DNA from: Coemansia sp. RSA 922
Taxonomy: Eukaryota; Kickxellomycota; Kickxellomycetes; Kickxellales; Kickxellaceae
DNA: 44,012 nt
Reading direction: 5' to 3'
Assembly (NCBI GenBank): GCA_027577415.1
Contig: JANBQS010000054.1
Span: 1 to 44,012 of the forward strand
Of the stretch, positions 1 to 10,241 are shown piece by piece (within the stretch, counting starts at the first letter, position 1; every line of letters begins with the position of its first letter). The notes under the pieces were generated by a model. That model worked only from the letters and a program-made list of their open reading frames with translations, searched no databases and had not been told where the DNA came from. The translations under genes and the position numbers were made by a program.

Positions 1-514
1 TGACGCCCGCAGTCCAGACCTAAAATTACCAGCTTCTGCATGGGGCGGCAGACCGGTGCTCGTTTCTGCGTGTCCCTTTGATTTCTCCCACTGTCAAAAC
101 GGGCCCGTTAGCCAGCGTCACCCCAACCACCAGGCTGTGCCCTGGGAGGCAATGGGTGGGGGAGGGTAGGCAATTCATTGTCAGATGCCCATCGTTCCAC
201 CTCTCCATGCACGCTTTGTTCTTCCAGGCCCAATCGGGCGGAAGTGCTCGCTCTGCGGTAGAAGCCTCTTCTGAGCGGAGGCATTCCCTCCCCCCCACGT
301 TCCTGCCAAATAGCTTGCTCTCTCCTCCTCCCCCCTCTTCATGTTCCAAAAGCGCAGCACTTGTGTTTCCTCTTCCCAAGCTCTCGTGTACTAATTTTTC
401 TTTACCACCTATTTATCTCTAATCTTTTTTTATTGGACTGCGTAGACCGACTCTGCATCAACTTTATTGGCTGAACACACCAGACCGCCACTACACGCAC
501 ACCTAGGTCGCCCT
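1..514. other. Upstream region of the SEC2-like gene; no supported gene
   Basis: Open frames exist on both strands here but overlap each other, begin at non-ATG codons or have no recognisable protein features, so I do not call them. The part from about 285 to 430 is strongly C/T-rich on the + strand, as are the leaders of several other genes in this window, and probably belongs to the promoter or 5' leader of the gene starting at 515. The left edge could contain the flank of a gene outside the window. Confidence 0.5.
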
Positions 515-2974
515 ATGGCCAAAACACTACAACGCACAGCGGCTCCTGCTGCTATAACTGTATCGAGCACAACACCCACTAACTCCGATGGCGAGGCGTG
601 CGACAGACTACTCCGATCACCGTCAGCTACACTGGCGGATGCTGACGAAATCGCAGCAGCGTCGATGGGCGCCGGGTTCCATGAGGCGCTGATCAAGCGG
701 CAGGGGATCATTATCCCAGGCGAGTTTGACCAGGCAGCCACTGTCGACTCTAGTGTCACATCACCAGCGCCAGCAAAGGAGGCGCAGGTCACAACAGCTC
801 AACCACCAGCCTCGGACGATTGGCTGCCGCCGACTCCAACAGACAGTAGCCCGGCCACGGCCCGCAGCGCGTCAGAGGACGGAGCATCTTCGGCCCTTTC
901 GCTTGTGTCACTAGACACCGTCGAGGCGACAGCAGCAGCAGCAGCGGCCCCAACGTTTGCGCGCCGTAGAGCTCCGTTTAAAATAGCGTCGGCAATGAAT
1001 TACTGCGCTGGCAATGGCGGAGCGCCAGGCCCGGCGACGTCAAAAGAGTCCCCAGCTCCGGGCAGCGACGTGCGGTTGCGCAAGACTCGCTCGCAGTCGC
1101 CCCAGCTCCAGCCGCAGACGGGCGCTTCGAGCGTGTTTTTGTCGCCACAGCTGCACGCCGATGACCTGTTACGGTTATTGCCGCCGCCGCCCTCATCAGC
1201 ATCATCGTCAACTTCTTCCTCCTCAGCCACGCAAGACGACAACAAGCCTCCTTCCACAAGCAAGCCTCTCTCCCCATGTGCCTCTTTCCCGGCGTTGTCT
1301 GAAGGAAGCGGCCACAGGTCGACAATATTCATGGTTGCCGCCACCGATGAAAACTCTCAAGGCATGAAGCCTAATTGGTTCAAGCGCCAGACCACGTGTT
1401 TCACTGACAGCGGTCCACCACAAGAGCCTGCACCAGTACCTCCGCCGCCGCCACCACCAGCTGTGCCAAAAGATAGGCCGTCGCAGGAGAGCCGGCGGCG
1501 CAGTAGCAGCACGACGTCGACGACTGTGTCAGCAGCGACGTCGGAGCAAGTGGCGCACTACGAGGCGCTGATGCTGCGGGCGCAAGAGCAGCGCAATGTG
1601 GCCATGGCTGAGGCCAACACGCTGCAGCAGCAGATGGACGACTTGCAGCGTGCCAGCGGCAGCGAAATCGCTCAGCTACGGGCTGAGCTGGACGTGGCGT
1701 CGCGCAAGCTGCGCATCGAGTACGAGCTGCGCACGGCGGCCGAGACCAAGTGCGCGCTGATGGAGTGCGAGCTTGCCGAGCTCAGCTCCAATATCCAGTA
1801 CGAGGCGCAGAACCTTGTCGCCGTTGAGCGTCGCGAGCATCGCGCAGAGGCTGACCGTATGGCACGGTCCCACGCCGAGGTACTCCAGCTGATGGAAATG
1901 GAGCGTGCGCAGGTGGCATCATTGAAGCTCAGCCTCGAGACCGCCAACGTGGCCCTGGACCGTGAGCGGGCTGAGGCGGACCGCTTGCGTTCGGGTATGG
2001 TGGCGTTTGAGCGGCAGGTCAGCACGTTGATTGCGCCGACGTCAGCGCCAGTCTCTCCAACCGATGCTTCTTCCGAAGGCCTGCCGCCGCTGTCGGCGCG
2101 TAGCTTCTCGGCGAGCGTGCTCAGCAACGGCAGCGGGCGGCTGGCTCGCTCGGCCCCGCAGTCGCTGGACTGCTTGGTGCTGGCCAACAACAACAACAAC
2201 AACGCCTCGGCGGCAGCCGTAGCACCCATGGCGCCCGAGCCGCACATCGTCGGGAGGCTGTTCTTTGGCAACGACGCCACGCGGCCCGATACGCGGCTGG
2301 CTGAGTTTCTTGGGTTCATCAACGTGACATCAGATAAGGAGGCGCAGAACTGTGCGTTTATGCAGCGCAGCATGCGCGAAGACGTCGGGCCGACGCTGGT
2401 GGCTGACTCTGCGACGTCATCGGCCGGCATGCCGTCGCTGTCGGCCTGGAGCAAGGGCCGGCGCCTGGTGCATGGCGTGCAGGAGAACACGCTGATCTTG
2501 GAGTCGTTCTCGCCGCGCGTGCAGCTCTCGCGGGTGCTATCGCTGGGATGCTACCTGTGTGGGTGCTCCATCAGCCGCCCGCTGTCGTCGGCGCTGTCGG
2601 CATCGTCGCTGTCCATGCCGTTGTCGCCGCCTCCGTCATCAGCATCGTCCAGCTCTGACCAGCACCGCGTGCAGTCGCTGTCGAGCAGCACTGCGGCGGA
2701 TCCCTCGGGCGGAGGCCAGGGCCGCGGGCGGTGCGAGATGTATCGGATGCGGTTCAATGACAACGACGACGAAAACAAGCCTCTGTGCCACCACTGCCAT
2801 GGCCGCATGGTTGCTGTGTGCAGCTTCTTTGCCTACCTCAAGATTGTCCGCAAGGGCCTCATCAAGCGCCCTATCGCCGACATTTGGCTGGAGGTCAACA
2901 GGGCTCGCCTGCAGATGTGGCTGGCAAGATCTGGCGCCTCGCCCGACAGCCGCATAGCCATAGCCATGACTTGA
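515..2974 (+). CDS. Sec2/Rabin8-like Rab guanine nucleotide exchange factor
   Basis: Predicted exchange factor for a Sec4/Rab8-type GTPase, acting on secretory vesicles in polarised exocytosis. The first ATG is at 515, giving 819 aa; the frame is open upstream to a TTG at 467, but no ATG lies there. The N-terminal 340 residues are Ser/Pro/Ala-rich and low-complexity, including a PPPPPPPP run. Residues about 342-505 form a long coiled coil carrying the Sec2 signature (ELAELSSNIQYEAQNLV, like the family's ELEELTxSLFEEAN). The C-terminal part resembles Rabin8/GRAB: a CYLCGC cysteine cluster near residue 680, a CHHCH cluster near 760, then a segment of the type VCSFFAYLKIVRKGLIKRP. This C-terminal region is lacking in my recollection of yeast Sec2, so the protein looks more animal-like. 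The family call is firm; the Rab partner is inferred. Confidence 0.85.
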   Translation: MAKTLQRTAAPAAITVSSTTPTNSDGEACDRLLRSPSATLADADEIAAASMGAGFHEALIKRQGIIIPGEFDQAATVDSSVTSPAPAKEAQVTTAQPPASDDWLPPTPTDSSPATARSASEDGASSALSLVSLDTVEATAAAAAAPTFARRRAPFKIASAMNYCAGNGGAPGPATSKESPAPGSDVRLRKTRSQSPQLQPQTGASSVFLSPQLHADDLLRLLPPPPSSASSSTSSSSATQDDNKPPSTSKPLSPCASFPALSEGSGHRSTIFMVAATDENSQGMKPNWFKRQTTCFTDSGPPQEPAPVPPPPPPPAVPKDRPSQESRRRSSSTTSTTVSAATSEQVAHYEALMLRAQEQRNVAMAEANTLQQQMDDLQRASGSEIAQLRAELDVASRKLRIEYELRTAAETKCALMECELAELSSNIQYEAQNLVAVERREHRAEADRMARSHAEVLQLMEMERAQVASLKLSLETANVALDRERAEADRLRSGMVAFERQVSTLIAPTSAPVSPTDASSEGLPPLSARSFSASVLSNGSGRLARSAPQSLDCLVLANNNNNNASAAAVAPMAPEPHIVGRLFFGNDATRPDTRLAEFLGFINVTSDKEAQNCAFMQRSMREDVGPTLVADSATSSAGMPSLSAWSKGRRLVHGVQENTLILESFSPRVQLSRVLSLGCYLCGCSISRPLSSALSASSLSMPLSPPPSSASSSSDQHRVQSLSSSTAADPSGGGQGRGRCEMYRMRFNDNDDENKPLCHHCHGRMVAVCSFFAYLKIVRKGLIKRPIADIWLEVNRARLQMWLARSGASPDSRIAIAMT

Positions 2975-2975
2975 G

Positions 2976-3058
2976 TGCTCCCACTTGGTATAAAGCTCAG
3001 CGACTTGACTGTTCCCACTTGATATAAAGTTTAGCGACTGTACTACTCTCACTTGTCC
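2976..3058 (+). repeat. 34-bp tandem repeat in the SEC2 3' flank
   Basis: Two full units begin at 2976 and 3010 and a partial third at 3044, all sharing a core like TCCCACTT followed, in the first two, by G(G/A)TATAAAG and AGCGACT. The repeat begins two bases after the stop codon of the upstream gene, so it lies in its 3' UTR or terminator. Confidence 0.7.
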
Positions 3059-3103
3059 ATTACAAATACACTAATGATAATGTACATGTGTGCTTTTTTA
3101 TGG

Positions 3104-3292
3104 ACGCGTTGATCTGCTTTCAAATCACTGACGATTTACGCGAAACACGCCCGTTGACGCGCTGTGGAGAGCAGTACGCGTCATTTTTCACACTGCATAA
3201 GCAACGGAAACGCTGTCATTCGCTGGCGCCAAAATAGCCCAAAATTTTTCTTCAGCGTGCATTATTTTGGGCGATTCCACGCAGGTATAAAA
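3104..3292 (+). promoter_or_regulatory. RNR1 promoter with cell-cycle elements and TATA box
   Basis: ACGCGT (the MluI cell-cycle box bound by MBF in yeasts) occurs at 3104-3109 and 3176-3181. Related ACGCG cores lie at 3138-3143 (TTTACGCGAAA, also E2F/SBF-like) and 3157-3162. An E2F-type GGCGCCAAAA is at 3225-3234. TATAAAA at 3286-3292 is about 150 bp before the start codon. Ribonucleotide reductase genes are classic G1/S targets, so the cluster is likely functional; binding is inferred. Confidence 0.65.
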
Positions 3293-3440
3293 CAAAGGCC
3301 GGCGCGCTCGGGAGGTACCTTCCTCCCTTTCTTCTCCACTCTCTTTTTGTTATCATTATTATCATCAAACCTATACATATTCTTCTTCTTTTCTTCTTCT
3401 TACAACCCTCAAGCGCAAAACCTTCTGTTATCATACTACC

Positions 3441-5870
3441 ATGTTTGTCATCAAGAGAGACGGCAAGAGCGAAAAGGTCCAGTTCGACAAGATCACGGCG
3501 CGCATCAACAAGCTCAGCTATGGCCTGGACACGAACTACGTCGACTCTGCGGCGGTTGCGCAAAAGGTCATCAGCGGAGTGTACCAGGGCGTGACTACTG
3601 TTGAGCTGGACAACCTAGCAGCCGAGACGGCAGCGTACATGACAGTGCAGCACCCGGACTATGCGCAGCTGGCGGCGCGCATTGCAATCTCGAACCTGCA
3701 AAAGGAGACGCACGACAAGTTCTCTGACATCATCAAGGACCTTCACGAGTATATCAACCCCAAGACCAACAAGCACTCGCCCATGGTCTCTGACGAGCTG
3801 GTGGCCATCGTGGCTGCTAACCGTGAGCGCATCGACTCGGCGGTTGACTACTCGCGTGACTTTGGATACAACTACTTTGGATTCAAGACTCTTGAGCGGT
3901 CGTACCTGTTGCGTATCAACGGGCGCGTGGTTGAGCGCCCGCAGCACTTGCTGATGCGCGTGTCGCTGGGTATCCACGGCAACGACATTGATGCGGCGCT
4001 GGAGACGTACGACCTCATGTCGCGCAAGTACTTTACTCACGCCAGTCCCACGTTGTTCAACTCTGGCACTCCCCGGCCTCAGCTGTCGTCGTGCTTCCTC
4101 ATTGCCATGCACGACGACAGCATTGAGGGCATCTACGATACGCTCAAGGTGTGTGCGCAGATCTCCAAGAACGCTGGCGGCATTGGCCTGCATGTGAGCA
4201 ACATCCGCGCTACGGGGTCGTATATTGCGGGAACGAATGGCACTTCCAACGGGCTTGTTCCTATGCTGCGGGTGTTTAACAATACTGCGCGGTATGTCGA
4301 CCAGGGCGGGAATAAGCGGCCGGGCGCGTTTGCTATTTACTTGGAGCCATGGCACGCGGACGTGTTTGCGTTCCTTGACTTGCGCAAGAACCACGGCAAG
4401 GAGGAGGTGCGTGCGCGCGACCTTTTCTACGCCCTGTGGATCCCCGACCTTTTCATGCAGCGTGTTATTGACGGCGGCAAGTGGTCGCTGTTCTGCCCGC
4501 ACGAGGCGCCTGGCATGCAGGACGTGTGGGGAGCCGAATTCGAGGCTCTTTATGAAAAGTATGAGGCGACTCCGGGGCTGCCTCGCCAGACGATTGACGC
4601 GCAGAAGCTGTGGTATGCCATCCTGGACGCGCAGATCGAGACCGGCAACCCGTTTATGCTGTACAAGGACGCGTGTAACCGCAAGTCTAACCAGCAGAAC
4701 TTGGGCACCATCAAGTGCTCGAACCTGTGTACCGAGATCGTCGAGTACTCGAGCCCCGAGGAAGTCGCTGTGTGCAACCTGGCGTCCATTGCGCTGCCCA
4801 CCTATGTCAAGTCGGCGATGGAGTACGACTTCCAGACGCTGCACGACGTGACGAAGGTCATCACGAAGAACTTGAACCGCATCATTGATATTAACTTTTA
4901 CCCGGTTCCTGAGACGCGCACGAGCAACATGCGTCACCGGCCTATTGGCGTTGGAGTGCAGGGCCTGGCGGACGCGTTCCTCGCTATGCGGATGCCGTTT
5001 GACTCGGCTGAGGCGCGCGACCTGAACCGCGATATCTTCGAGACTATCTACCATGCCGCGCTGGAGGCGTCGTGCGAGCTGGCCCGTGTCCATGGCACCT
5101 ATGAGTCGTATGCGGGGAGCCCCGCGTCGCAGGGCAGGCTGCAGCCGGATATGTGGGACTATGCGACGAGCGATCGCTGGGACTGGGCTACGCTGCGCTC
5201 GGATATTGCGCGCTGGGGCCTGCGCAACTCGCTGCTGGTGGCGCCGATGCCGACGGCGTCGACGTCGCAGATCCTCGGGTTCAACGAGTGCTTTGAGCCG
5301 TACACGTCCAACTTGTATACTCGGCGTGTGTTGGCTGGCGAGTTCCAGGTCGTTAACCCGTGGCTGCTGCGCGACCTTGTGTCTCGCGGCTTGTGGGACG
5401 ACGGCATGCGCCAAAGACTGATTGCTGCTAACGGGTCTGTGCAGGCACTGCCAGATGTGCCTGAGGACCTGAAGCGGCTGTATAAGACTGTGTATGAGAT
5501 CAAGCAGAAGGTCATTATTGACTTGGCGGCGGACCGCGGAGCATTTATTGACCAGAGTCAGTCGCTTAATATCCATATGGATGGGCCTAATTATCAGAAG
5601 CTGACTTCCATGCATTTCTATGGATGGAAGAAGGGTCTCAAGACTGGTATGTATTATCTGCGTACTAAGCCCGCTGTCGACGCTATCAAGTTCACCGTTG
5701 ATGCGGAGACTGTCGCGGATGCTGTCAAGAAGGCTGCTTCTTCGGCCGCTGCTGCTTCTGCCGCTGCTGCTGTTGCTGGTGAGACTGTGACAGTGGAGGA
5801 TGAGGAGGAGTTGGCTCGCTTGCAGTGCTCCATTGACAATCGTGACGCGTGTATGATGTGCTCGGGTTAA
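3441..5870 (+). CDS. RNR1: Ribonucleoside-diphosphate reductase large subunit
   Basis: Catalytic subunit of class Ia ribonucleotide reductase, making dNDPs from NDPs in the cytosol with the Rnr2/Rnr4-type small subunit. The 809-aa product starts at ATG 3441 with an N-terminal ATP-cone (residues 1-92: [17 protein letters not shown]). Catalytic residues are visible: the redox cysteine pair C218 (LSSCFL) and C445 (AVCNLAS), and the active-site N428-L-C430-T-E432 triad. The radical-transfer tyrosines are in [10 protein letters not shown] near the C-terminal end. The C-terminal tail carries CxxC (C804-MM-C807), the swinging arm that re-reduces the active site, after an Ala-rich linker (about residues 754-778). 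Length and order match the yeast enzyme closely. The promoter has cell-cycle boxes (see 3104-3292). No intron is needed. A 666-codon antisense open frame inside it is only a shadow. Confidence 0.98.
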   Translation: MFVIKRDGKSEKVQFDKITARINKLSYGLDTNYVDSAAVAQKVISGVYQGVTTVELDNLAAETAAYMTVQHPDYAQLAARIAISNLQKETHDKFSDIIKDLHEYINPKTNKHSPMVSDELVAIVAANRERIDSAVDYSRDFGYNYFGFKTLERSYLLRINGRVVERPQHLLMRVSLGIHGNDIDAALETYDLMSRKYFTHASPTLFNSGTPRPQLSSCFLIAMHDDSIEGIYDTLKVCAQISKNAGGIGLHVSNIRATGSYIAGTNGTSNGLVPMLRVFNNTARYVDQGGNKRPGAFAIYLEPWHADVFAFLDLRKNHGKEEVRARDLFYALWIPDLFMQRVIDGGKWSLFCPHEAPGMQDVWGAEFEALYEKYEATPGLPRQTIDAQKLWYAILDAQIETGNPFMLYKDACNRKSNQQNLGTIKCSNLCTEIVEYSSPEEVAVCNLASIALPTYVKSAMEYDFQTLHDVTKVITKNLNRIIDINFYPVPETRTSNMRHRPIGVGVQGLADAFLAMRMPFDSAEARDLNRDIFETIYHAALEASCELARVHGTYESYAGSPASQGRLQPDMWDYATSDRWDWATLRSDIARWGLRNSLLVAPMPTASTSQILGFNECFEPYTSNLYTRRVLAGEFQVVNPWLLRDLVSRGLWDDGMRQRLIAANGSVQALPDVPEDLKRLYKTVYEIKQKVIIDLAADRGAFIDQSQSLNIHMDGPNYQKLTSMHFYGWKKGLKTGMYYLRTKPAVDAIKFTVDAETVADAVKKAASSAAAASAAAAVAGETVTVEDEEELARLQCSIDNRDACMMCSG

Positions 5871-5995
5871 TTTAGTAATTTTTATTATCGTATTACACTA
5901 TACCTAGGCTCCCTTTTTTCTCTATCAGTGTCAATTAATATCATTCTTCTACTATTAACACTACTTTATTTTTATTTTTTATTTTTCATCACGAA

Positions 5996-7534
5996 ATGAC
6001 CTCATCTGGCGACATCTTTGCGGTCAACTCTGCTGCCGCTATCAATGCGTCGTCTATTGTTCAGGACTACCGTGTCAAGCCGACTATTGACTACCGCACA
6101 GTGTCAGGTATCAACGGACCCTTGGTGATTCTGGACAATGTCAAGTCGCCCAAGTTTTCAGAGATTGTCACATTGACTCTACCCGACGGTTCGAAGCGTG
6201 CTGGCCAAGTACTCGAGGTGCAAGGGAAGCGTGCTATCGTTCAGGTGTTTGAGGGGACGCCGGGAATAGACACGAAGCTAACGCACGTGGAGTTTACTGG
6301 CGACACTTTGAAGATGCCAGTGTCTGAGGATATGTTGGGACGTATTTTCAACGGCTCCGGAAAGCCTATCGATAAGGGACCCAAGGTATTTGCTGAGGAC
6401 TATCTGGATATCAACGGTATGCCTATTAACCCGTATTCGCGTATCTACCCTGAGGAGATGATTCAGACGGGTATCTCGGCTATTGATACCATGAATTCGA
6501 TTGCGCGTGGACAAAAGATACCAATCTTTTCGGCGGCAGGCCTGCCGCATAACGAGATTGCGGCGCAGATTGTGCGTCAAGCGGGACTTGTTAAACCGCA
6601 GAAGGACGTGCACGATACTCATGAGGAGAATTTCGCTGTGGTATTCGCTGCTATGGGAGTTAATATGGAGACGGCTAGATTCTTTAAACAGGACTTTGAG
6701 GAGAACGGATCATTGGAGCGCGTTACTTTGTTCCTAAACTTGGCTAATGACCCGACTATTGAACGTATTATTACTCCACGTTTGGCTCTGACTACCGCCG
6801 AGTATTATGCTTACCAGTTGGAGAAGCACGTATTGGTTATTCTCACTGATATGAGCTCTTATGCTGATGCTCTTCGCGAAGTTTCGGCTGCTCGTGAGGA
6901 AGTTCCCGGTCGTCGTGGATACCCTGGATATATGTATACTGATTTGTCTACTATCTATGAGCGTGCTGGTCGTGTGGAGGGACGTAATGGATCGATTACT
7001 CAGATTCCTATCTTAACTATGCCGAACGACGATATCACTCATCCTATTCCTGATCTAACTGGGTATATTACCGAGGGACAGATATACGTGGACCGTCAGT
7101 TGCACAACCGTCAGATCTACCCGCCTATTAACGTGCTACCGTCTTTGTCTCGTCTCATGAAGTCGGCTATTGGCGAAGGACTGACGCGTAAGGACCACGG
7201 AGATGTGTCTAACCAGCTGTACGCGAAATACGCAATTGGTCGTGATGCAGCAGCTATGAAGGCGGTGGTCGGTGAGGAGGCGTTGTCACCGGAGGATAAG
7301 CTTTCGTTGGAGTTTTTGGAGAAATTCGAGCGTACTTTTATCGCTCAAGGCGCGTATGAGAATCGTACTATTTATGATTCTTTGGATTTGGCTTGGTCTC
7401 TTTTGCGCATCTTCCCAAAGGAAATGCTTAACCGTATCCCGCAAAAGATCATTCAGGAGTTTTATGCTCGTAGGGAAATCGCTCATGGTACTCCTGAACT
7501 AGATGATGTCGAGTCTGACGATGATGAGGAGTAA
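5996..7534 (+). CDS. VMA2: V-type proton ATPase subunit B
   Basis: Non-catalytic nucleotide-binding B subunit of the V1 sector of the vacuolar H+-ATPase, which acidifies vacuole, Golgi and endosomes. The product is 512 aa, about the yeast length, and starts at ATG 5996. Conserved blocks include the N-terminal beta-barrel ([17 protein letters not shown]), the region [38 protein letters not shown], and [20 protein letters not shown]. The GKT P-loop of the catalytic A subunit is absent, as expected for B. The C-terminal tail is acidic ([10 protein letters not shown]). The gene lies 125 bp after RNR1 in the same direction behind a T-rich leader. Its right flank is the first accessory island, only about 200 bp from an orphan copy of an upstream repeat. 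Confidence 0.98.
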   Translation: MTSSGDIFAVNSAAAINASSIVQDYRVKPTIDYRTVSGINGPLVILDNVKSPKFSEIVTLTLPDGSKRAGQVLEVQGKRAIVQVFEGTPGIDTKLTHVEFTGDTLKMPVSEDMLGRIFNGSGKPIDKGPKVFAEDYLDINGMPINPYSRIYPEEMIQTGISAIDTMNSIARGQKIPIFSAAGLPHNEIAAQIVRQAGLVKPQKDVHDTHEENFAVVFAAMGVNMETARFFKQDFEENGSLERVTLFLNLANDPTIERIITPRLALTTAEYYAYQLEKHVLVILTDMSSYADALREVSAAREEVPGRRGYPGYMYTDLSTIYERAGRVEGRNGSITQIPILTMPNDDITHPIPDLTGYITEGQIYVDRQLHNRQIYPPINVLPSLSRLMKSAIGEGLTRKDHGDVSNQLYAKYAIGRDAAAMKAVVGEEALSPEDKLSLEFLEKFERTFIAQGAYENRTIYDSLDLAWSLLRIFPKEMLNRIPQKIIQEFYARREIAHGTPELDDVESDDDEE

Positions 7535-7734
7535 TTTTTTTTTATCTTTCTCTACTTTTCTTTATATATTCTACAATATGCTATTTCGAAAGAAATAATT
7601 GAAACTAATTAGTCCTTGGACTTTTATAAATTAACAAACCTCGCTATTAAAAGCATCTTGAGATGAATCATTTGTCTTCCACCATCCCTTTTTTCCCCTT
7701 TCTTCTTTCTATAGCATTTAGGTTTCCCATCCTC

Positions 7735-8148
7735 CGACTCTCCAGTCAAGCACTCTGCACTTGAATAAGGAAAGCAGGGTTGATTATTGGAGCCGCAGTT
7801 TTCTTTTACTAAAGGCAATCAACGCAAGTGGAAACTTGCACAATAGTGCAGCGAGTTGAGAAAAGTGCAAGAAAAGTGCAATTTTTGCATGAAATGCCCA
7901 ACTTTTGCTGTACTTGAGTAGCTCTTCAAAGAAGGTGGGGATTGTGTTTGTAATCTTTGAAATCCTAGCTATCCTTAGTAGCCTGCATTTCAAAAAAGAG
8001 ATTTTGCCAACTTCAGCACTCTTTGAAGCTGCTTTTGGAACAATTTCCACTACCATTTCTTCGAAAAAAGAATACACATTCTTTCTACTCCTCATCTCAT
8101 TGGTGCTCATCATAATGCCCGCTGACAGCGAGACTTGAGCAGCAGAAA
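7735..8148 (-). repeat. Upstream repeat P1, copy 1, with no gene attached
   Basis: The core 7793-8148 matches 10331-10690 (copy 2) nearly end to end, at what looks like 85-90% identity with small indels, and more weakly matches copy 3 at 8922-9250. Bases 7735-7751 are identical to 8922-8938. Copies 2 and 3 lie upstream of minus-strand small genes. Copy 1 faces the VMA2 3' end with only about 200 bp left and no open frame there, although TATA-like sequence is still present near 7706-7715. It therefore looks like an orphaned promoter whose gene was lost, or a solo duplication. Contains the imperfect inverted repeat TTGCAC-AATA-GTGCAG at 7836-7851 and two further GTGCAA motifs. Confidence 0.75.
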
Positions 8149-8361
8149 AAAATGGCGGAAGTATTGGGGGTACTACGCAGTAAGCAGCAACCTCACACAA
8201 TTAGTTGTCTCGCACTTTGAACAAAAGGACAAATTCTGCTAAATAGCTATATTGAAAATATATTTTTTGCTACGAGAAAGCAAATACTTTATGAACTACT
8301 AACAGCGCAAACACAAACAGCCAACAAGGCGAAAACTCCTTTCTATACAAGGCAGTGTCCC

Positions 8362-8790
8362 TCAGGCCATTTCATATGTCCACTTGTTTTGTTTCACAAC
8401 CACCCAAGTATCTGTTGCTGGGAGAGTGTTATTGCTTCGAATGATGTTGAGATCCTGGTCAGAAGAAAATACAGCATAGTTCCAAACTTGTCCATTTTCA
8501 AGAGTATCAAGGGTGTATCCCATTCCAGGAATGTAAGCAGTAAATGTTCTGTTAGCCTTAACAAGTGCATCTAAAAGACCCTCGATACACGGGCCAATGT
8601 ACAGTACGCGAGTTACACCTTCACCTAGACCCGAGGGCCGTCCACCTATTTTAGACTTTATTTTGCTCAACATATCATTGGGCTTGTCATAGTCCAAGTA
8701 TATTAGTAGACTATCGCGATTACTCGTGCTATCATTAAATGTATCCCACGTCGTGGCTACTATAATATCATTAAAGTGATCTTGACCCAT
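8362..8790 (-). CDS. Small orphan protein, alpha/beta group (142 aa)
   Basis: Function unknown. I choose the ATG at 8790; the frame is open to another ATG at 8907, but the extra 39 residues include TATA-like DNA and an unconvincing hydrophobic run that is probably 5' leader. The protein alternates predicted strands and helices: LLIYLDYD, TRVLYIGPCIEGLLDAL, TFTAYIPG, then a C-terminal WVVVKQNKW strand. The segment IGPCIEGLL matches LGPFIEGLL in the neighbour at 9782, and a similar pattern occurs in the gene at 34795. No signal peptide, cysteine cluster or known catalytic motif is seen. Its upstream DNA is a copy of repeat P1. A thioredoxin-like or other three-layer fold is conceivable but unproven. 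Confidence 0.6.
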   Translation of the reverse strand: MGQDHFNDIIVATTWDTFNDSTSNRDSLLIYLDYDKPNDMLSKIKSKIGGRPSGLGEGVTRVLYIGPCIEGLLDALVKANRTFTAYIPGMGYTLDTLENGQVWNYAVFSSDQDLNIIRSNNTLPATDTWVVVKQNKWTYEMA

Positions 8791-8921
8791 TGGCTGGATT
8801 TTGCAAACAGAAGTACGAAAAATATTATAATAGAGAAATATGTATAAATGTAGAGGAAAGAGAAAAGGTTGATATTCCTTTGCCATCCACCCTGCGTTAA
8901 ATACCATCTATCTTCCCCCTT

Positions 8922-9250
8922 CGACTCTCCAGTCAAGCGCTCACCGACTGAAGAAGCAAAAGGGGGAATTGATGATTGGAGTGCAGCTGTCTTTTTAAGA
9001 AAGGCAATCAACGAAAACGGATACTATATTGCGAATATCTGAAAAAGAGCGCTAGAAAGCTGCCATTTATTTTTTTGGCTGAAACGCCCGTCTTTTGCTG
9101 TACTTGAGCGGTTCTTCTAAGATATTGTTTTCAACTTTTTAAAACCACTTACTATTCTTGGTTGCTTACTTGATCGAAAGAATTTGAAAAAGCTGCACGC
9201 TGCTCTAAACAAAGTGCTGTGGCTGTCTGTCTCCTTTTCTCCAGAGAGAA
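8922..9250 (-). repeat. Upstream repeat P1, copy 3
   Basis: A more diverged P1 copy lying upstream of the small gene that starts at 8790. It shares the 17-bp block CGACTCTCCAGTCAAGC (8922-8938) with copy 1, the motif AAAGGCAATCAACG (9000-9013) with both other copies, and TTTTGCTGTACTTGAG near 9093. The TTGCAC inverted repeat of the other copies is not preserved here. Confidence 0.65.
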
Positions 9251-9450
9251 ATTATTCCCTTTTTCGTTGCAACATTGGCTTTGTATGGCAAGTACCGGGG
9301 ACTGTTGGAATTGGAGAGGACATAATCAATGACAATTAAACACAGTTCCTCTGTCTAGCTAGAGTATAAAATTGTGAACAATAAGACACCACTCAATTCT
9401 TGGAGAGGCATTGCCTGTAGAGCCCCTATTCCGACATTTGTTTATAGCTG

Positions 9451-9621
9451 CTAACAGATCTTTCCCGGCCAATTCAGTGTTGAGGTATTGAGAGCGCCAA
9501 CAAATGGATTCTGGAACACCACTGCAGCATCTGTTAACAACTGACGGCTTACCTTTAGATTCTTGAATGTACCAGCAGATTCCGCCAAGCTCAGGTTGGC
9601 TATGGACCTTTTCTTCAACAT
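9451..9621 (-). pseudogene. Possible fragment of a small orphan gene (56 codons)
   Basis: An ATG-initiated open frame from 9621 encodes 56 aa; the frame stays open to 9669 only with a TTG start. The segment AVVFQNPFVGALNTSTLN is faintly similar to IFVIGRNTWNPASSANTN of the 31036 gene. It lies between two better-supported family genes on the same strand. It lacks the rest of the family pattern and an obvious TATA box, so it may be a remnant or chance. Confidence 0.25.
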
Positions 9622-9781
9622 ATATTGTCTTGTTGTTCCCCCAAAGACATAGCCGAGAGCCAAACTCAAGCCATTTCTACTTAGCCCCTTCTTGCATAGC
9701 TTTTCCGCCTGAAATTCTCAAAAAACAGCATTTCCATTTAACATATGTTATTTTAAAGTAAACCTAATGTGTTTGTTCTAA

Positions 9782-10132
9782 CTATTCTGTAAAATAGGTA
9801 AACCCTTCTTCTGAACAGTTGACAGAGTAACCATTATTTGTGGTATTCCAGTTTCTAATCAGGTCGTGTCCTGTACCTGGCGAAGGTAAACTGGGCTGGA
9901 TATCATCAGCCTTGGAATCTATAAAATCCCGAATCTCTTGGGTATCATCTCCAGTATACACAATAAATACCTTGGATGGCAAATCTGTCGTCAATAGTCC
10001 CTCGATAAAAGGACCTAATTCCGCAACAGTCAAATCGGTCTTGTTGAAGGCTTTAATTATGCAGGGATTGGGATACTGTGCTAGAAATGCCTCTAGGCCT
10101 TTCTTACTATTGGTTTTAAATACTTGGTCCAT
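9782..10132 (-). CDS. Small orphan protein, alpha/beta group (116 aa)
   Basis: Function unknown. The start is the ATG at 10132; upstream in-frame sequence is low-complexity leader. Predicted elements are an N-terminal helix (KKGLEAFLAQY), a strand (CIIKAFN), the LGPFIEGLL helix shared with the 8362 gene, a strand (KVFIVYTG) and an acidic helix (DDTQEIRDFID). The KVFIVYTGDDTQEI region aligns with SFCIFIGGADDYKEL of the 34795 gene, grouping the three. A consensus TATA (TATATAAAG on the minus strand, 10242-10250) lies about 110 bp before the ATG, and repeat P1 copy 2 follows farther upstream. No signal peptide or membrane segment is seen. Confidence 0.65.
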   Translation of the reverse strand: MDQVFKTNSKKGLEAFLAQYPNPCIIKAFNKTDLTVAELGPFIEGLLTTDLPSKVFIVYTGDDTQEIRDFIDSKADDIQPSLPSPGTGHDLIRNWNTTNNGYSVNCSEEGFTYFTE

Positions 10133-10241
10133 GGTCCTTGCAATAATACACTTGTGTGATGTTACTATAAGAGATATGTATAGGGAAAATGTTGGTGAAA
10201 GAAAAAAAAAAAGTGGCATGCCCTCCTTGCCCCCTTTCCTT

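Noticed and set aside
26..422. Overlapping frames on both strands at the left edge
   Set aside because: No recognised features; the + strand frame lacks an ATG start and the region is C/T-rich promoter-like DNA.
3615..5615. 666-codon antisense open frame inside RNR1
   Set aside because: It is a shadow created by codon bias of RNR1; no protein features, and the sense gene is unmistakable.
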